The notes: generated from the letters alone by a model not told the origin. Shown: positions 1 through 9,863, numbered from the stretch's first letter. The stretch: 64,000 nucleotides of DNA from Aphanocapsa sp. GSE-SYN-MK-11-07L (GCA_019359715.1 JAHHGS010000080.1:1-64000); one strand, 5' to 3'. Program-made: numbers and translations.

Positions 1-123
1 GCACTGGCACGTAACTTTGCACTCAATTTGTATCGCGACAATGGATTTTTGAACATGGCTCAAGCTCAACGTCTCGCTGGCTTTAGTTTTAACGTGCTGA
101 AAGATTTATTTAGAATGAAATAA
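1..123 (+). pseudogene. C-terminal end of a DDE transposase (probably ISAs1-like), cut by the window edge
   Basis: Reading frame 1 is open from the first base to a TAA at 121-123 and encodes about 40 residues, beginning ALARNFALNLYRDNG and ending LKDLFRMK. A terminal RN-AL-NLYR helix followed by a short basic tail is typical of the ISAs1-like DDE transposases common in cyanobacteria. The catalytic residues lie upstream of the window, so I cannot say whether the copy is intact. No matching terminal repeat can be tested, because the left end is missing. Family assignment is from memory of the family's C-terminus and is moderate. Confidence 0.55.
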
Positions 124-313
124 CCCTACTAACAACCAGGTTTTCGTGATTAGATCGCCAAGGAGAAGATGAGGGTTTCATATACCTGAATTTTTGCAAA
201 ATAGCGGGTTTGCATGAGAATTAATGGTTTGAAAGCACGATCGCCCTCCCCTCAGGGTGCATTGTTATACTAAAACTCTATGTATAAATGCCAATTGTTG
301 AGATTTTTGAGTT

Positions 314-2980
314 ATGCAACCTACTGACCCAGCCAAATTTACTGAAAAGGCTTGGGAGGCCATTGTTAAATCTCAGGATGTGACGCGCCAGTTTAAGCAT
401 CAATACCTAGAAGTAGAGCATTTGGCGATCGCCCTTTTAGAGCAAGACGGGTTAGCCAAGTCAATTTTGACCCGCTCCGGGGTGGATGAAACCGTTTTGG
501 TGAAGCGGTTGGCTGATTTTGCTAAACAGCAGCCGAAAGTGCCCGACAGCAGCCAGCTTTACCTGGGGCGCAATTTAGACATTTTGCTTGACCAAGCCGA
601 AGCCGCCCGTGAGGCGGAGGGCGACAGCTACATTTCGGTTGAGCATATTCTGCTGGCTCTGTGTGAAGACAAACGGGTGGGGCGAAATCTGTTTCGATCG
701 GTGGAGTTGGATCGGAGCAAGCTGGAAAAGGCGATCGCCGAAGTGCGGGGCAGCCAAAAAGTCACCGACCAGACCCCAGAGAACCGCTACGATGCCCTCA
801 GCAAGTATGGGCGCGACCTGACCGAGCAAGCCAGAGCCGGCAAGCTCGACCCAGTGATTGGGCGGGATGAAGAGATCCGGCGGGTGATTCAGGTACTCTC
901 ACGGCGGATGAAAAATAACCCGGTGCTGATTGGCGAACCAGGGGTGGGTAAGACAGCGATCGCCGAAGGGCTAGCCCAGCGCATTCTCAAAGGCGATGTG
1001 CCAGAATCGCTCAAAAATCGGAAGCTGATTTCCTTGGATATGGGCAGCTTGGTGGCCGGAGCCAAATACCGGGGCGATTTTGAAGACCGCTTGAAAGCCG
1101 TGCTGCGGGAAGTCACCCATTCCGATGGGCAAATTGTTTTGTTTATTGATGAGCTGCATACCGTGGTTGGGGCGGGAGCAACTCAAGGCAACACGATGGA
1201 CGCGGGCAATCTGCTCAAACCGATGCTGGCCCGGGGCGAACTGCGCTGCATTGGGGCCAGCACTCTCGATGAGTATCGGAAAAACATTGAAAAAGACGCA
1301 GCTTTAGAGCGGCGATTCCAGCAGGTTTACGTTGGGCAACCGACCGTGGACGACACGATTTCAATTCTGCGCGGACTGAAAGACCGCTACGAAATTCATC
1401 ACAACGTCAAAATAAGCGATTCGGCTTTGGTGGCGGCGGCGATGCTCTCCGATCGCTATATTTCTGATCGGTTTTTGCCGGACAAGGCGATCGACCTAGT
1501 GGACGAAGCGGCTGCCAAACTGAAAATGGAAATGACCACTAAACCGCGCGAGCTAGAAGTGGTCGAGCGGCGGTTGATGCAGCTTGAAATGGAAAGGCTG
1601 TCCCTAGAGCAGGAAGAAACCCGGACAAAAACGGGCGGCATCTATGCCTCGGCCAAAGAGCGGTTGCAGCGGATTGAGCAAGAAATTGCTGATTTGAGTC
1701 CGCAAAAGACGCGCATGGAGCAGCAGTGGCAAACCGAAAACCAAGTGCTAGAGCAAATTAACACGCTCAAAGAACAAGAAAATCAGGTCAAGCTGCAAAT
1801 TGAACAGGCAGAGCGTGACTATGACCTCAGCAAAGCCGCCCAGCTCAAGTACGGGCGGCTCGAAACCCTACAGCGCGACCTAGAAGCGGCGGAAGCGCAG
1901 CTCCAGGAAACCCAAACCAAAGGCACCACCTTCCTGCGCGACCAAGTGACTGAATCGGATATTGCCGAAGTCGTGGCCAAGTGGACAGGCATCCCAGTCA
2001 ATCGGCTATTGGAATCGGAGCGGCAAAAGCTGCTGCACCTGGAAAGCCACTTGCACCAGCAGGTAATTGGTCAGGAAGAGGCGGTATCAGTGGTATCAGC
2101 CGCAATTCGCCGGGCCCGCTCTGGCATGAAAGACCCCGGCCGCCCGATTGGTTCGTTCTTGTTTATGGGCCCAACCGGCGTCGGCAAAACCGAGTTGGCT
2201 CGCACCTTAGCCCAGTTTTTGTTTGATACCGATCAGGCACTGGTGCGGATTGACATGTCGGAGTACATGGAGAAGAACTCCGTCTCCCGGATGGTCGGTG
2301 CGCCCCCCGGCTATGTCGGCTATGACGAAGGCGGACAGCTCACCGAAGCCATTCGCCGTCGCCCTTACTCGGTGGTGCTACTAGATGAAGTCGAAAAAGC
2401 CCACCCGGATGTGTTTAATATCTTGCTGCAGGTGCTAGATGACGGACGAATCACCGATTCCCAGGGGCGGACGGTAGACTTTTGCAACACGGTGATTGTG
2501 ATGACCAGCAATATCGGCAGCGAGCACATTTTAGATGTGTCTGGCGATGATGCCCGCTACGCAGAAATGCAGCAACGGGTCGATCAGGCGCTGCGATCAC
2601 ACTTCCGCCCGGAATTCTTGAACCGGGTTGATGATCTAATTCTGTTCCATACCCTCGATCGCCCGCAACTGCGTCAGATTGTCCAAATCCAAATCAAGCG
2701 GGTGCAAAAGCTACTAGCCGACCAAAAAATCAGCCTCAGCCTGACGGATTCCGCCCTCGACCACATTGTTGATGCCGGTTTTGACCCCGTATATGGGGCC
2801 CGTCCCCTCAAACGAGCGATTCAACGGGAACTGGAAAATGCGATCGCCAACAAGCTGCTCGAAAATGCTTTTGAAGCCGGAGACTCAATCCAAGCCACCT
2901 GGCAAGACAATCAGCTCATGTTTATTAAACAAGCCAAGTCAAAAGAAGTCAGCGAACCCGCAGTTTTAGCCAGTTCTTAA
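314..2980 (+). CDS. clpB: ATP-dependent disaggregase ClpB
   Basis: Hexameric AAA+ chaperone that, with DnaK/DnaJ/GrpE, pulls polypeptides out of aggregates in the cytoplasm. The 888-residue protein shows the full ClpB order: Clp N-domain repeats (about 1-145), first AAA+ module with Walker A GEPGVGKT at 207-214 and Walker B LFIDELHT, a long Glu/Gln-rich coiled-coil M domain (about 410-540), then a second AAA+ module with GPTGVGKT at 619-626 and a C-terminal D2-small domain. The M domain separates it from ClpC. Length is normal (family about 860-880). ATG at 314 has only a weak ribosome-binding site; a TATACT box at 266-271 could be its -10. No CIRCE palindrome is visible. Cyanobacteria carry heat-induced and constitutive ClpB copies; which one this is cannot be told here. 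Confidence 0.96.
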   Translation: MQPTDPAKFTEKAWEAIVKSQDVTRQFKHQYLEVEHLAIALLEQDGLAKSILTRSGVDETVLVKRLADFAKQQPKVPDSSQLYLGRNLDILLDQAEAAREAEGDSYISVEHILLALCEDKRVGRNLFRSVELDRSKLEKAIAEVRGSQKVTDQTPENRYDALSKYGRDLTEQARAGKLDPVIGRDEEIRRVIQVLSRRMKNNPVLIGEPGVGKTAIAEGLAQRILKGDVPESLKNRKLISLDMGSLVAGAKYRGDFEDRLKAVLREVTHSDGQIVLFIDELHTVVGAGATQGNTMDAGNLLKPMLARGELRCIGASTLDEYRKNIEKDAALERRFQQVYVGQPTVDDTISILRGLKDRYEIHHNVKISDSALVAAAMLSDRYISDRFLPDKAIDLVDEAAAKLKMEMTTKPRELEVVERRLMQLEMERLSLEQEETRTKTGGIYASAKERLQRIEQEIADLSPQKTRMEQQWQTENQVLEQINTLKEQENQVKLQIEQAERDYDLSKAAQLKYGRLETLQRDLEAAEAQLQETQTKGTTFLRDQVTESDIAEVVAKWTGIPVNRLLESERQKLLHLESHLHQQVIGQEEAVSVVSAAIRRARSGMKDPGRPIGSFLFMGPTGVGKTELARTLAQFLFDTDQALVRIDMSEYMEKNSVSRMVGAPPGYVGYDEGGQLTEAIRRRPYSVVLLDEVEKAHPDVFNILLQVLDDGRITDSQGRTVDFCNTVIVMTSNIGSEHILDVSGDDARYAEMQQRVDQALRSHFRPEFLNRVDDLILFHTLDRPQLRQIVQIQIKRVQKLLADQKISLSLTDSALDHIVDAGFDPVYGARPLKRAIQRELENAIANKLLENAFEAGDSIQATWQDNQLMFIKQAKSKEVSEPAVLASS

Positions 2981-3032
2981 AATTCATTACTCAGCCATTT
3001 GATTGGAAGTCAGAACCTAAAACTTAGATAGA

Positions 3033-3743
3033 TCAAGATTTTTTTTTGAGAACTAAAACGCCCATCATGCCAGCCGCGATCGCATAGTGCACTGCCTCGG
3101 TAAAGCCCGCTTGCTGAGCTAATTTCACCTGTTCAGCCCCAGTTGGGAAGCGGGCGAGGCTGGGCACTAAGTAGGCGTATTCTTCGGTTAAGCCCAGGTT
3201 TTTGGCGGCGGGAATCATGATCGTTTGTAAATACCACTGCTGAAAGCCCTCAACGAAGGCATTTTCAGGATGGTTGAAGTCTAAAATTGCGGCTTTGCCT
3301 CCTGAGCGCAGGACTCGCTGAATCTCACTCAGACAGGCTGGAATATCAGTCACATTGCGAAGACCATAGCCCATCGTAATTGCGTTAAAGGTCTGATCCG
3401 GAAACGGAAGTGCTAAGGCATCCCCTTGCTGCCAGCGAATTTGCGGTAGATGGTAGGAGCGCTGAGCGGCGATCGCCAGTTGAGCTTCCGCAAAATCTAG
3501 CCCCACGACTTGCCCCGCAGAACCGACCTGCTTACCCAGCAGCAGAGCCAAATCACCGCTACCACAGCACAAATCGAGGCAAGTATCACCTACTTTAGCC
3601 TGGCTCCAGCTCACGGCCATTTGCTTCCAAACCCAATGCTGCCCTAAACTGAGCCAGCCATTCAGGCGATCGTAGGCAGGCGCAATCCGGTTAAATAAAC
3701 TTTGAACTTGCTCGGCTGTGGGAGCGGCGGGAGAACGAAGCAC
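3033..3743 (-). CDS. menG: 2-phytyl-1,4-naphthoquinone (demethylphylloquinone) methyltransferase MenG
   Basis: SAM-dependent C-methyltransferase of the UbiE/MenG family. In cyanobacteria the family member performs the last step of phylloquinone synthesis for photosystem I, so MenG is preferred to UbiE. The 236-residue protein begins with the family's F-x-RIAPAYDRLN segment, then SAM motif I LDLCCGSGDLA (about 60-70), an acidic motif II and GYGLRNVTD. The start is GTG at 3743, with a weak ribosome site. It lies 64 bases downstream of a small membrane protein gene and behind hisF on the same strand, so the three may be co-transcribed; convergent with clpB. Confidence 0.92.
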   Translation of the reverse strand: MLRSPAAPTAEQVQSLFNRIAPAYDRLNGWLSLGQHWVWKQMAVSWSQAKVGDTCLDLCCGSGDLALLLGKQVGSAGQVVGLDFAEAQLAIAAQRSYHLPQIRWQQGDALALPFPDQTFNAITMGYGLRNVTDIPACLSEIQRVLRSGGKAAILDFNHPENAFVEGFQQWYLQTIMIPAAKNLGLTEEYAYLVPSLARFPTGAEQVKLAQQAGFTEAVHYAIAAGMMGVLVLKKKS

Positions 3744-3807
3744 GGAATCACAAAAATATATTTAGTCGCTAGGTTAATTAAAAAACCTGATCCAATTATG
3801 AGAACGA

Positions 3808-4098
3808 TTAATTAGTAAAGCGAGCAAGCTCAGAAACGCCAATCGATACCGTTGTATCAGGTTCGTAAAGAATATTTGGCAGCAGTTGAGATACTTCATC
3901 CATTGGGAGGGTATGGATAGTGGTGAAATAGCTCATATATCCGTCCATTAGCAGATAGACGGCAACCACACCGCCAGCAGATATTGCCACCAAGGTACTT
4001 GCTAAGATCATTGATGAATCACGCAGCTTGACGGCCCCCTGAATTAACCTCAGGGACCAAATAATTAGCGCAATCACAATGATGAGAAAGGCGAACAT
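3808..4098 (-). CDS. small membrane protein of unknown function, 96 aa
   Basis: Two hydrophobic stretches are visible: residues 1-20 (FAFLIIVIALIIW) and about 30-52 (MILASTLVAISAGGVVAVYLL), joined by a short basic loop, then a polar tail rich in Asp/Glu/Pro. This suggests a two-helix inner-membrane or thylakoid protein with a soluble C-terminus. I do not recognise a named family. It begins with ATG at 4098, lies between hisF and menG in the same orientation, and may share their transcript. Codon use resembles the neighbours. Confidence 0.7.
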   Translation of the reverse strand: MFAFLIIVIALIIWSLRLIQGAVKLRDSSMILASTLVAISAGGVVAVYLLMDGYMSYFTTIHTLPMDEVSQLLPNILYEPDTTVSIGVSELARFTN

Positions 4099-4220
4099 GA
4101 TCTTAAAAAATGTTAATAATCATTGTAACAATAGTCACGTATTTATTGCTAGCTTTTGATTTTCTTCAAGATTGCTACAGATTTGGCTGAAAGCAGCTTA
4201 GTCAGCTTGGGCAACAAGAC

Positions 4221-5003
4221 CTAAACTCCATTATCCGTTTGGCGAATCGACACCTGATGGTCGTGGAGGTGTTGCTTGATTTGACCAATGCTTAACTGTC
4301 CATAGTGCAAAGCAGAAGCTAGCAGAGCTGCTTCTGCTTTGCCTTCAGTCAGCACGGTTTGGATATGCTGGCAAGAACCCGCCCCGCCAGAGGCAATCAC
4401 CGGAATTTGGACTTGTTCAGCGATTGTGCGGGTCAGCTCTAGGTCGTAGCCCGCCTGCGTTCCATCCGCATCCATACTGGTGACAAGTAGCTCCCCCGCC
4501 CCTCGCTGCGCTAGTTCCGTTGCCCAAGCGATCGCGTCTAAGCCCGTGTTTTCCCGTCCGCCTCGCACAAACACGTCCCAGCCTGGGTTAGCTGGAGCAG
4601 TCCGGCGGCGGGCATCGATCGCCACCACAATGCACTGGACGCCAAACCGATCGCTGGCTCGGTTAATCAAGTCTGGGTCACGCACTGCCGCTGAATTAAT
4701 GCTGACTTTATCAGCTCCCGCTCGCAGCAGCTTTTTGATTGTTTCTAGATCCTGAATCCCACCACCCACTGTGAGGGGAATAAACACTTGCTCCGCTGTC
4801 CGGTAAACGACATCAAATATAATCCCCCGGTCTTCGTGGGTGGCGGTGATGTCTAAAAACACTAGCTCATCTGCCCCTTCCCGGTTATAGACCTGAGCTA
4901 ACTCGACCGGATCACCAGCATCTTGCAGATTGACAAAATTAATCCCTTTCACAACTCGACCAGCTTTCACATCCAGACAAGGCAAAATTCGTTTGGCCAG
5001 CAT
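4221..5003 (-). CDS. hisF: imidazole glycerol phosphate synthase, cyclase subunit HisF
   Basis: HisF takes ammonia from HisH and converts PRFAR to imidazole glycerol phosphate and AICAR, linking histidine and purine synthesis. Translation from ATG at 5003 gives 260 residues beginning [12 protein letters not shown], with catalytic Asp11 in that motif and the second catalytic Asp in VAIDARR. The phosphate-binding segments GGGIQ and ASGGAGS of the TIM barrel are present. The frame is open 32 codons further upstream to 5099, but that extension has no family counterpart, so 5003 is chosen. Its partner hisH is not in the window. Confidence 0.95.
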   Translation of the reverse strand: MLAKRILPCLDVKAGRVVKGINFVNLQDAGDPVELAQVYNREGADELVFLDITATHEDRGIIFDVVYRTAEQVFIPLTVGGGIQDLETIKKLLRAGADKVSINSAAVRDPDLINRASDRFGVQCIVVAIDARRRTAPANPGWDVFVRGGRENTGLDAIAWATELAQRGAGELLVTSMDADGTQAGYDLELTRTIAEQVQIPVIASGGAGSCQHIQTVLTEGKAEAALLASALHYGQLSIGQIKQHLHDHQVSIRQTDNGV

Positions 5004-5160
5004 AGGTTCTGTAAGGGGGCTGTTGACAGTATAGTGGCTGACTTCAGCGATTGTGGCGATTACACCCCATCCCTGACCTCTAGGTTGAGTCGGCTGCAAT
5101 CAACGCTTCTATTTCCCTAGCCTGATACACTGTGGAATGGTTGGTTTTACGAGAATGACT

Positions 5161-5355
5161 ATGGATATTGGGCAAAGAGTCAGAGTCTGTTGCATCCGCG
5201 ATCGCGTCACTAAAGATGTTAGTAAAAAGCTGGGCCAAGTCGGGGTGATCAAAGCCTATAAAGTAACCGATGGCAGAGGCTTAGGAGTTGTGGTTGAATT
5301 CGAAGATCAGATTGCGACTTGGTTTTTTGAAGACGAACTCGAACCGATCCAATAG
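5161..5355 (+). CDS. petP: cytochrome b6f accessory subunit PetP (DUF2862)
   Basis: PetP is a small cyanobacterial and red-algal protein that binds the cytoplasmic face of the cytochrome b6f complex and influences linear versus cyclic electron flow. The 64-residue product from ATG at 5161 starts MDIGQRVRV and has the family's GVVVEFED and TWFFEDELEPI ends, an SH3-like fold. An open frame extends to 5137, but MDIGQ is the conserved N-terminus. It stands alone between divergent hisF and the Get3d gene and is followed by a strong hairpin at 5398-5428. Assignment is by remembered similarity to the Synechocystis protein. Confidence 0.88.
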   Translation: MDIGQRVRVCCIRDRVTKDVSKKLGQVGVIKAYKVTDGRGLGVVVEFEDQIATWFFEDELEPIQ

Positions 5356-5397
5356 CTGTCCAATCGCCGACCGTTAAACTCATCCCTAATCGTTACT

Positions 5398-5428
5398 AAG
5401 AGGCGCATCCCGGCGGGGTGCGCCTCTT
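5398..5428 (+). terminator. GC-rich hairpin after petP
   Basis: The arms AAGAGGCGCA (5398-5407) and TGCGCCTCTT (5419-5428) are perfect complements, with CCC/GGG able to extend the stem inward around a GGC-type loop. The position 43 bases after petP and before the Get3d gene fits transcription termination. The T-run usual in intrinsic terminators is missing, so it may instead be an RNA-stabilising 3' end. Confidence 0.6.
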
Positions 5429-5492
5429 AACGCCTTAGCTAGGTAAGGCTGAATTGCTTAGAATTAGATCCGACAGCGTTTCAGGAGAGTTA

Positions 5493-6593
5493 ATGGCACA
5501 GATTTTGACGTTTTTGGGTAAAGGTGGCACAGGTCGAACGACGGTGGCGATCGCCACCGCCAAAGCCTTTGCTGCTCACGGAAAACAAGTCCTGCTGATT
5601 GGGCAAGGCTCTGACCCTAGCTTAAGCCTGCTGCTAGAAACGCCTCTAGAAGGCGAGGCCCCGCAGACAGTGACAGCCAATTTGCAGGTAATTCAACTCC
5701 GGGCGACTCAACTGTTAGAGCAAAATTGGCAAATTCTCAAGCAGCTAGAAACTCAGTATTTACAAACCCCATTTTTTAAGTCTGTGTTTGGTCAAGAGCT
5801 AGGCGTGTTGCCCGGCATGGATCAGGCGCTTACCCTCAACGCGCTGCGAGAGTACGACAGCACTGGCCAGTATGACGTGATTGTTTTGGATAGCGATGGC
5901 GACCAAAACACCCTCCGCATGCTAGGAATGCCGGAGATTTTGGGCTGGTATGTGCGGCGGTTTCGGCAGGTGTTTGCGGAATCTGACCTTGGCAAAACCC
6001 TGGCTCCCTTTGCGGGCCCGATCGCTGGTGCCGTTCTGAATGTGAGCTGGTCGGGCAATGTCTTGGATCAACCCGCCGTTAGCCAAATGAACAACATTTT
6101 GGAGCAGGGGCAAGCCGCGATCGCCGATCCAGCCCGGATTGCCGCTTATTTAATCACAACCGACAGTCCGCTGGCGATCGCCACTGCCCGCCAACTTTGG
6201 GGGACGGCTCAGCAAGTCGGGTTGACTGTCGGTGGGGTGCTGTTGAATCAGTCTGATGACCTGCCACCCGTCAGCACCAGCTTTGCTCCCTTAGCTGTGA
6301 CGCCGTTACCCACCATTCAGTTCAATGATTGGCAGCCGCTGATTGCTGCTCTGCCAGATTTTACGTCTGCGCTATCTGCCCCTCGTCCAATTACGGTTGA
6401 CCTAGCGACTCGTCAGGTTAGTTTGTTTCTGCCTGGCTTTGACAAAACCCAGGTCAAACTCTGCCAGTCTGGCCCAGAAGTGACAATTGAAGCCGGAGAT
6501 CAGCGGCGCAATTTGCTGCTACCGCCTGAACTGCGCGGGCAAGCCGTGACGGGAGCCAAATTTCAAGATAGTCACTTAATTTTGTCTTTCTAA
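5493..6593 (+). CDS. Get3d-type ArsA/Get3 family ATPase with C-terminal alpha-crystallin-like domain
   Basis: Member of the Get3/ArsA P-loop ATPases, in the form found in cyanobacteria and chloroplasts (Get3d); its cellular client is not settled. From ATG at 5493, eight bases after an AGGAGA site, the protein has 366 residues. The deviant Walker A reads GKGGTGRTT at 9-17, with Arg at the usual second Lys. A VLDSDGDQNTLR switch region replaces the Get3 DTAPTGHTLR. The last 80 residues (VDLATRQVSLFLPGF... through RNLLLPPEL) resemble a small-heat-shock beta-sandwich, as known for this subgroup. No membrane segment or zinc CxxC pair is visible. The 5454 start seen in the open frame is rejected for lack of a ribosome site. 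Confidence 0.85.
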   Translation: MAQILTFLGKGGTGRTTVAIATAKAFAAHGKQVLLIGQGSDPSLSLLLETPLEGEAPQTVTANLQVIQLRATQLLEQNWQILKQLETQYLQTPFFKSVFGQELGVLPGMDQALTLNALREYDSTGQYDVIVLDSDGDQNTLRMLGMPEILGWYVRRFRQVFAESDLGKTLAPFAGPIAGAVLNVSWSGNVLDQPAVSQMNNILEQGQAAIADPARIAAYLITTDSPLAIATARQLWGTAQQVGLTVGGVLLNQSDDLPPVSTSFAPLAVTPLPTIQFNDWQPLIAALPDFTSALSAPRPITVDLATRQVSLFLPGFDKTQVKLCQSGPEVTIEAGDQRRNLLLPPELRGQAVTGAKFQDSHLILSF

Positions 6594-6617
6594 ATTGGCA
6601 ATACCCAATCAACGCTA

Positions 6618-6661
6618 GCGATCGCCCGACAGAGATTGAAATTTGGGCTAAAGGCGATCGC
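6618..6661. terminator. inverted HIP1 sites between convergent genes
   Basis: GCGATCGCC (6618-6626) and GGCGATCGC (6653-6661) can pair over 9 bp with a 26-base loop. They sit at the convergent ends of the Get3d gene and the 191-aa gene; the right arm reaches into the end of the latter. Either a bidirectional terminator or just two HIP1 octamers in a HIP1-rich genome. Confidence 0.3.
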
Positions 6662-7223
6662 GGGGAATAATTTGCTCAACCCCTGATCCTTTCCAAGCCC
6701 GCGCGATCGTGGTCAATTTAGCGAAAAAATCAGATGTTTCTGGGGTTGGAAACTCTCGGATCAGCGCCTGGCTGGCAACGACTGGGTGACCTAAGGTTGA
6801 AGCAGGGGGAACCTTAGCATTAGCCAGCGGCGCTTGCCAGGGCGGTAACTCGGAAGAGATTGAAGGTTGGGCAGAAAATCTAGACCGCTCGTTGTCTTGC
6901 CCGGAATCTTGCAGCTCAGATTCTGGAGATTCCAGCAAACTCTTCGGCAAATTGTTGCAGACTAAACGCTCAAAATCATCATTAAAGTGGTGCATCGGCT
7001 GACCTCGCCGCACCCAGCGGGCCAGAATTTGCTCAACCGAAATGGCTTTGTACCTGCCTTGATAGAGAGCTTCTACCAGCGCCAAGCGAACCCAGCGGGC
7101 CGGATAACTCCGCAACCAACGATCGAGAATCTGATCGCTGGTCAGGTCTCCTTGGTCAAAACTGTAGTGTTTTAATAAGGCATCAGCCGACGTACGGGCT
7201 GCTTCGTTCCCTTGATCTGCCAT
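6648..7223 (-). CDS. conserved-looking cyanobacterial protein of unknown function, 191 aa
   Basis: No catalytic motif is recognised. The first 95 residues are likely helical and contain two similar blocks, QILDRWLRSYPARWV and QILARWVRRGQPMHHF, followed by DDFERLVCNNLP. The middle is a polar, probably unstructured Ser/Gln/Pro linker, and the C-terminus is again helical with a Trp (FFAKLTTIARAWKGSG). No signal peptide or membrane segment. The repeated QIL-RW block suggests a protein- or nucleic-acid-binding helical repeat; this is inference. ATG at 7223 lacks a clear ribosome site. Convergent with the Get3d gene. Confidence 0.7.
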   Translation of the reverse strand: MADQGNEAARTSADALLKHYSFDQGDLTSDQILDRWLRSYPARWVRLALVEALYQGRYKAISVEQILARWVRRGQPMHHFNDDFERLVCNNLPKSLLESPESELQDSGQDNERSRFSAQPSISSELPPWQAPLANAKVPPASTLGHPVVASQALIREFPTPETSDFFAKLTTIARAWKGSGVEQIIPRDRL

Positions 7224-7483
7224 AGGAAGTTCAATATAACGGCTAATGTTGATTTTTTAGATTGGCTTTAAGCTGTGACCATTACTGCTAGAGACTTATA
7301 TCATCTACAGCTTACTGCAAGCAAATCCGTTATTTCGGTGATTTTATGGCAACTCGGACACAAACAGTTTTGTAAGAGAATTCACGTTTCGACAAAACCA
7401 TTTAAATTGGACGATCGCCATCCATCGTGCTGCTCGCTTAAACCATTGGGGCTAATTTCTGAAAGCCTCTCCGAGGGCTGATT

Positions 7484-9679
7484 TTAGCGGGGACTAATCA
7501 CCCCTCCGCGCACCGAATTAACATCGGGTGCCGCCAGAGGGTCAGTATTGCCTTGTAAGTTAAAGCCATTGATCCGCAGCACAAAGGAGCCAATTTCGCG
7601 ATCAGGACTGTAGCGGAAAACGACGCCATAGGTGCGACGGCTATATTCAACAATGATATTCGTGTCGTAGAGAGCGCCGGTTTGGACATTGAGTGATCCC
7701 TGCACTCCGGCTCGGACTGGCCCATAAATTTGCTGCAAAAAGCTTAAGGTGACAACTTGAAAGTCAACAATCCGATCAAACAAAAAGGGCGAAACCCCAC
7801 TATTAAAGGCCTGGTAGAAAGAAACATTGAAGCCGGTATAGTCCCACATTGGCTTTGAGAACTGACCAATTTGACCTTGAATTCCGATCGCGCCAATGAT
7901 TGCCTGCTGGGTATCACCGCTGGTATAGCCAGTGGAGACACCCTGAATGCCCGTAAATAGCTGCACATAGGGCGTTACTGGGGTTGGAGTGTAACGCAGA
8001 CCCTCGGTTTGAGTCGGAGGCAGCGCTTTGCCTTGCCAAAGCGTAAACCCGCGCCCAATGTTGACCGTGCCCTGAAACCGCCCCAAGCTCTCTCGATTGA
8101 TCAGGTTGTCTCGGAAGGTGTCAGCAGTCACATACTGAGCGCCCACCTGATAGGTCAGGTTTAATCCAGAGCTACCCAGCGGAATGTTGGGCGAAAGAAA
8201 CAGCAATCCAACCGTACTGCGGACATCTTGCTCGCCCAAGGAGCCGTTAAACAGGCGTTCGCGGAAGGAAGATTGAAAAATCAACTGATTGGAGCCAATT
8301 GATCGCTGCAACCGCAAATTGGCTCTAGCGGTGTCGCTTAGGGTATTAGGGTCTAAACTGGTCAGCTTGGCATAAATGCCCAGGCTGGTTTGATCGGTGA
8401 GCTGGCTGTTGAACCGGAAGGTGCCCCCATAGAGGTCGCCATCCACCAGATTAAAGTTTTCGTTGATGGCGCGCTGAACTAAAAACAGCGGCGTCACTAC
8501 AAAGGAAGTGCGATCGCTGGACAATAAATCAAAGGTGCGACCAATAAATAGACCGCCAAAGTCGCTGTCATAGCCAAAATCAAACGGCAAGATATTCCGC
8601 TGCCGCCGACTGATAATCACTTCTTCCCGTAAAAGCGGCACAGCCACTTTTTGATCAAACACAATCCGCCCCCGCCGCAGCGTCAGCTTATCTTCGAGCG
8701 GGGAAATTCTTTCTAGGCTGGCTTCTGTGGATCGCAGCTCTAACTCTGGCGGTGAAAACGGGTCATTGGTAACACGGACATTGAACGCTTTATAGCGTCC
8801 GCCATCAAACTCAATCCGATCCGCCTCAAACCGCAGCCGCCGGAGCTCACCTTCAACGCCGCCTGCGTCTCCTGCCCCCGTCTGGAGGGGCTGAGGCTGG
8901 GCATCGCCCAACTGTTGACTAAACGGAATCAGTTGTGAGGGAGCACCAGTGATTGAACCGGGGCGATCGCCAGAAAAATCTTGCCCAGCTTGCGGCAAGT
9001 TGATCGAGCCACGGGTCTGAAAAAATGTGCCCCGATCTTGAACCAGGTTGTATTCTAAGCGGCCTCCTTGCAGAACCTGACCACCCCGGGTGAGGGTAAC
9101 ATTGCCCTCAGCCACCACAATCTGAGTCACAACATCCGTTTGGACTCGATCGGCTTTTAGCTCGGACTGGCGAAAGTTCATCAACACATCGCCAACGGCA
9201 GTGAAGACCTGACGCACATTGTCAAATTCTTGCCGATCGGCAGTGGTTTCTAACGGTACTGATTGGGACGGGTCTGGGCTGGCTGGCTCTGGGCTAGCCG
9301 GAGTTGCCGGTTGTATTTGAGCGATCGCCGGTCGAGCATAATGAGTCAAGCCATCAAACTCAGACTGGGCTGGTATTTCAGACCAAATTGGCGCTGTCAG
9401 CACGACGGGCTGCGGGCTAGCTTCCGGGTTGTCTGAGTTTCCCCTAGCAGGCCAGCCAAAACTACTCGGATTTGCTTCTACAGGAGCACCGAGCAAGTCT
9501 GCGGGAGATTGCTCTGGCAACGCTTCCGGTGCGATCGGCAGTTCAGCTTTGACGGCGGAAGGCGTTGATTGAGCTGGAATAGCAGCGCTACCCTGAACGG
9601 GTACGGTTTGAACAAGGGGTGGCGGTGCAGCAGGAGGTACAAGCGGAAAAGGCATACTCGAAGGGGTTGGCTGGTTCAC
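7484..9679 (-). CDS. DUF3769 outer-membrane protein, LptA/LptD-like
   Basis: The 731-residue protein has a Pro/Ala/Ser-rich N-terminal third, then an OstA/LptA-like jelly-roll segment (LKADRVQTDVVTQIVVAEG, LEYNLVQDRGTF; about 175-330), then a long region of alternating polar and hydrophobic residues ending FVLRINGFNLQG that fits a beta-barrel. Cyanobacterial DUF3769 proteins are regarded as counterparts of LptD, inserting lipopolysaccharide in the outer membrane. The start is uncertain: GTG at 9679 opens the frame, ATG at 9655 is an alternative, and neither gives a clear signal peptide. Downstream of psbI on the same strand. Confidence 0.85.
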   Translation of the reverse strand: MNQPTPSSMPFPLVPPAAPPPLVQTVPVQGSAAIPAQSTPSAVKAELPIAPEALPEQSPADLLGAPVEANPSSFGWPARGNSDNPEASPQPVVLTAPIWSEIPAQSEFDGLTHYARPAIAQIQPATPASPEPASPDPSQSVPLETTADRQEFDNVRQVFTAVGDVLMNFRQSELKADRVQTDVVTQIVVAEGNVTLTRGGQVLQGGRLEYNLVQDRGTFFQTRGSINLPQAGQDFSGDRPGSITGAPSQLIPFSQQLGDAQPQPLQTGAGDAGGVEGELRRLRFEADRIEFDGGRYKAFNVRVTNDPFSPPELELRSTEASLERISPLEDKLTLRRGRIVFDQKVAVPLLREEVIISRRQRNILPFDFGYDSDFGGLFIGRTFDLLSSDRTSFVVTPLFLVQRAINENFNLVDGDLYGGTFRFNSQLTDQTSLGIYAKLTSLDPNTLSDTARANLRLQRSIGSNQLIFQSSFRERLFNGSLGEQDVRSTVGLLFLSPNIPLGSSGLNLTYQVGAQYVTADTFRDNLINRESLGRFQGTVNIGRGFTLWQGKALPPTQTEGLRYTPTPVTPYVQLFTGIQGVSTGYTSGDTQQAIIGAIGIQGQIGQFSKPMWDYTGFNVSFYQAFNSGVSPFLFDRIVDFQVVTLSFLQQIYGPVRAGVQGSLNVQTGALYDTNIIVEYSRRTYGVVFRYSPDREIGSFVLRINGFNLQGNTDPLAAPDVNSVRGGVISPR

Positions 9680-9746
9680 AGCCCGGAGAGACTGCCTTTG
9701 TTACTTTACGGAAAAACCAACCCCCTCATAAGCAAATCGTCGCGAC

Positions 9747-9863
9747 TTACTCTAAATCTTTGCGCTTGGGGTTGCGTGAGGGGTCGCCAGACAGAAAGCC
9801 AAACACAAATAGCAGCACGAAAAAGGCGACAACAATGTAGACCGTGATTTTGAGAGTTTCCAT
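9747..9863 (-). CDS. psbI: photosystem II reaction centre protein I
   Basis: A 38-codon gene, read on the minus strand from ATG at 9863 to TAA at 9747. The product starts [12 protein letters not shown], has one transmembrane helix (about 5-24) and ends with the PsbI hallmark [16 protein letters not shown]. PsbI sits beside D1 in photosystem II and helps assemble and stabilise the D1 precomplex and CP43 binding. Length and end match known PsbI exactly in size (38 residues). Upstream neighbour purF is 165 bases away, so it probably has its own promoter; DUF3769 follows 67 bases downstream. Confidence 0.97.
   Translation of the reverse strand: METLKITVYIVVAFFVLLFVFGFLSGDPSRNPKRKDLE

Noticed and set aside
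7275-7481. Plus-strand 68-codon frame between the 191-aa gene and DUF3769
   Set aside because: No ribosome site, no similarity, and composition unlike the surrounding genes; treated as intergenic.
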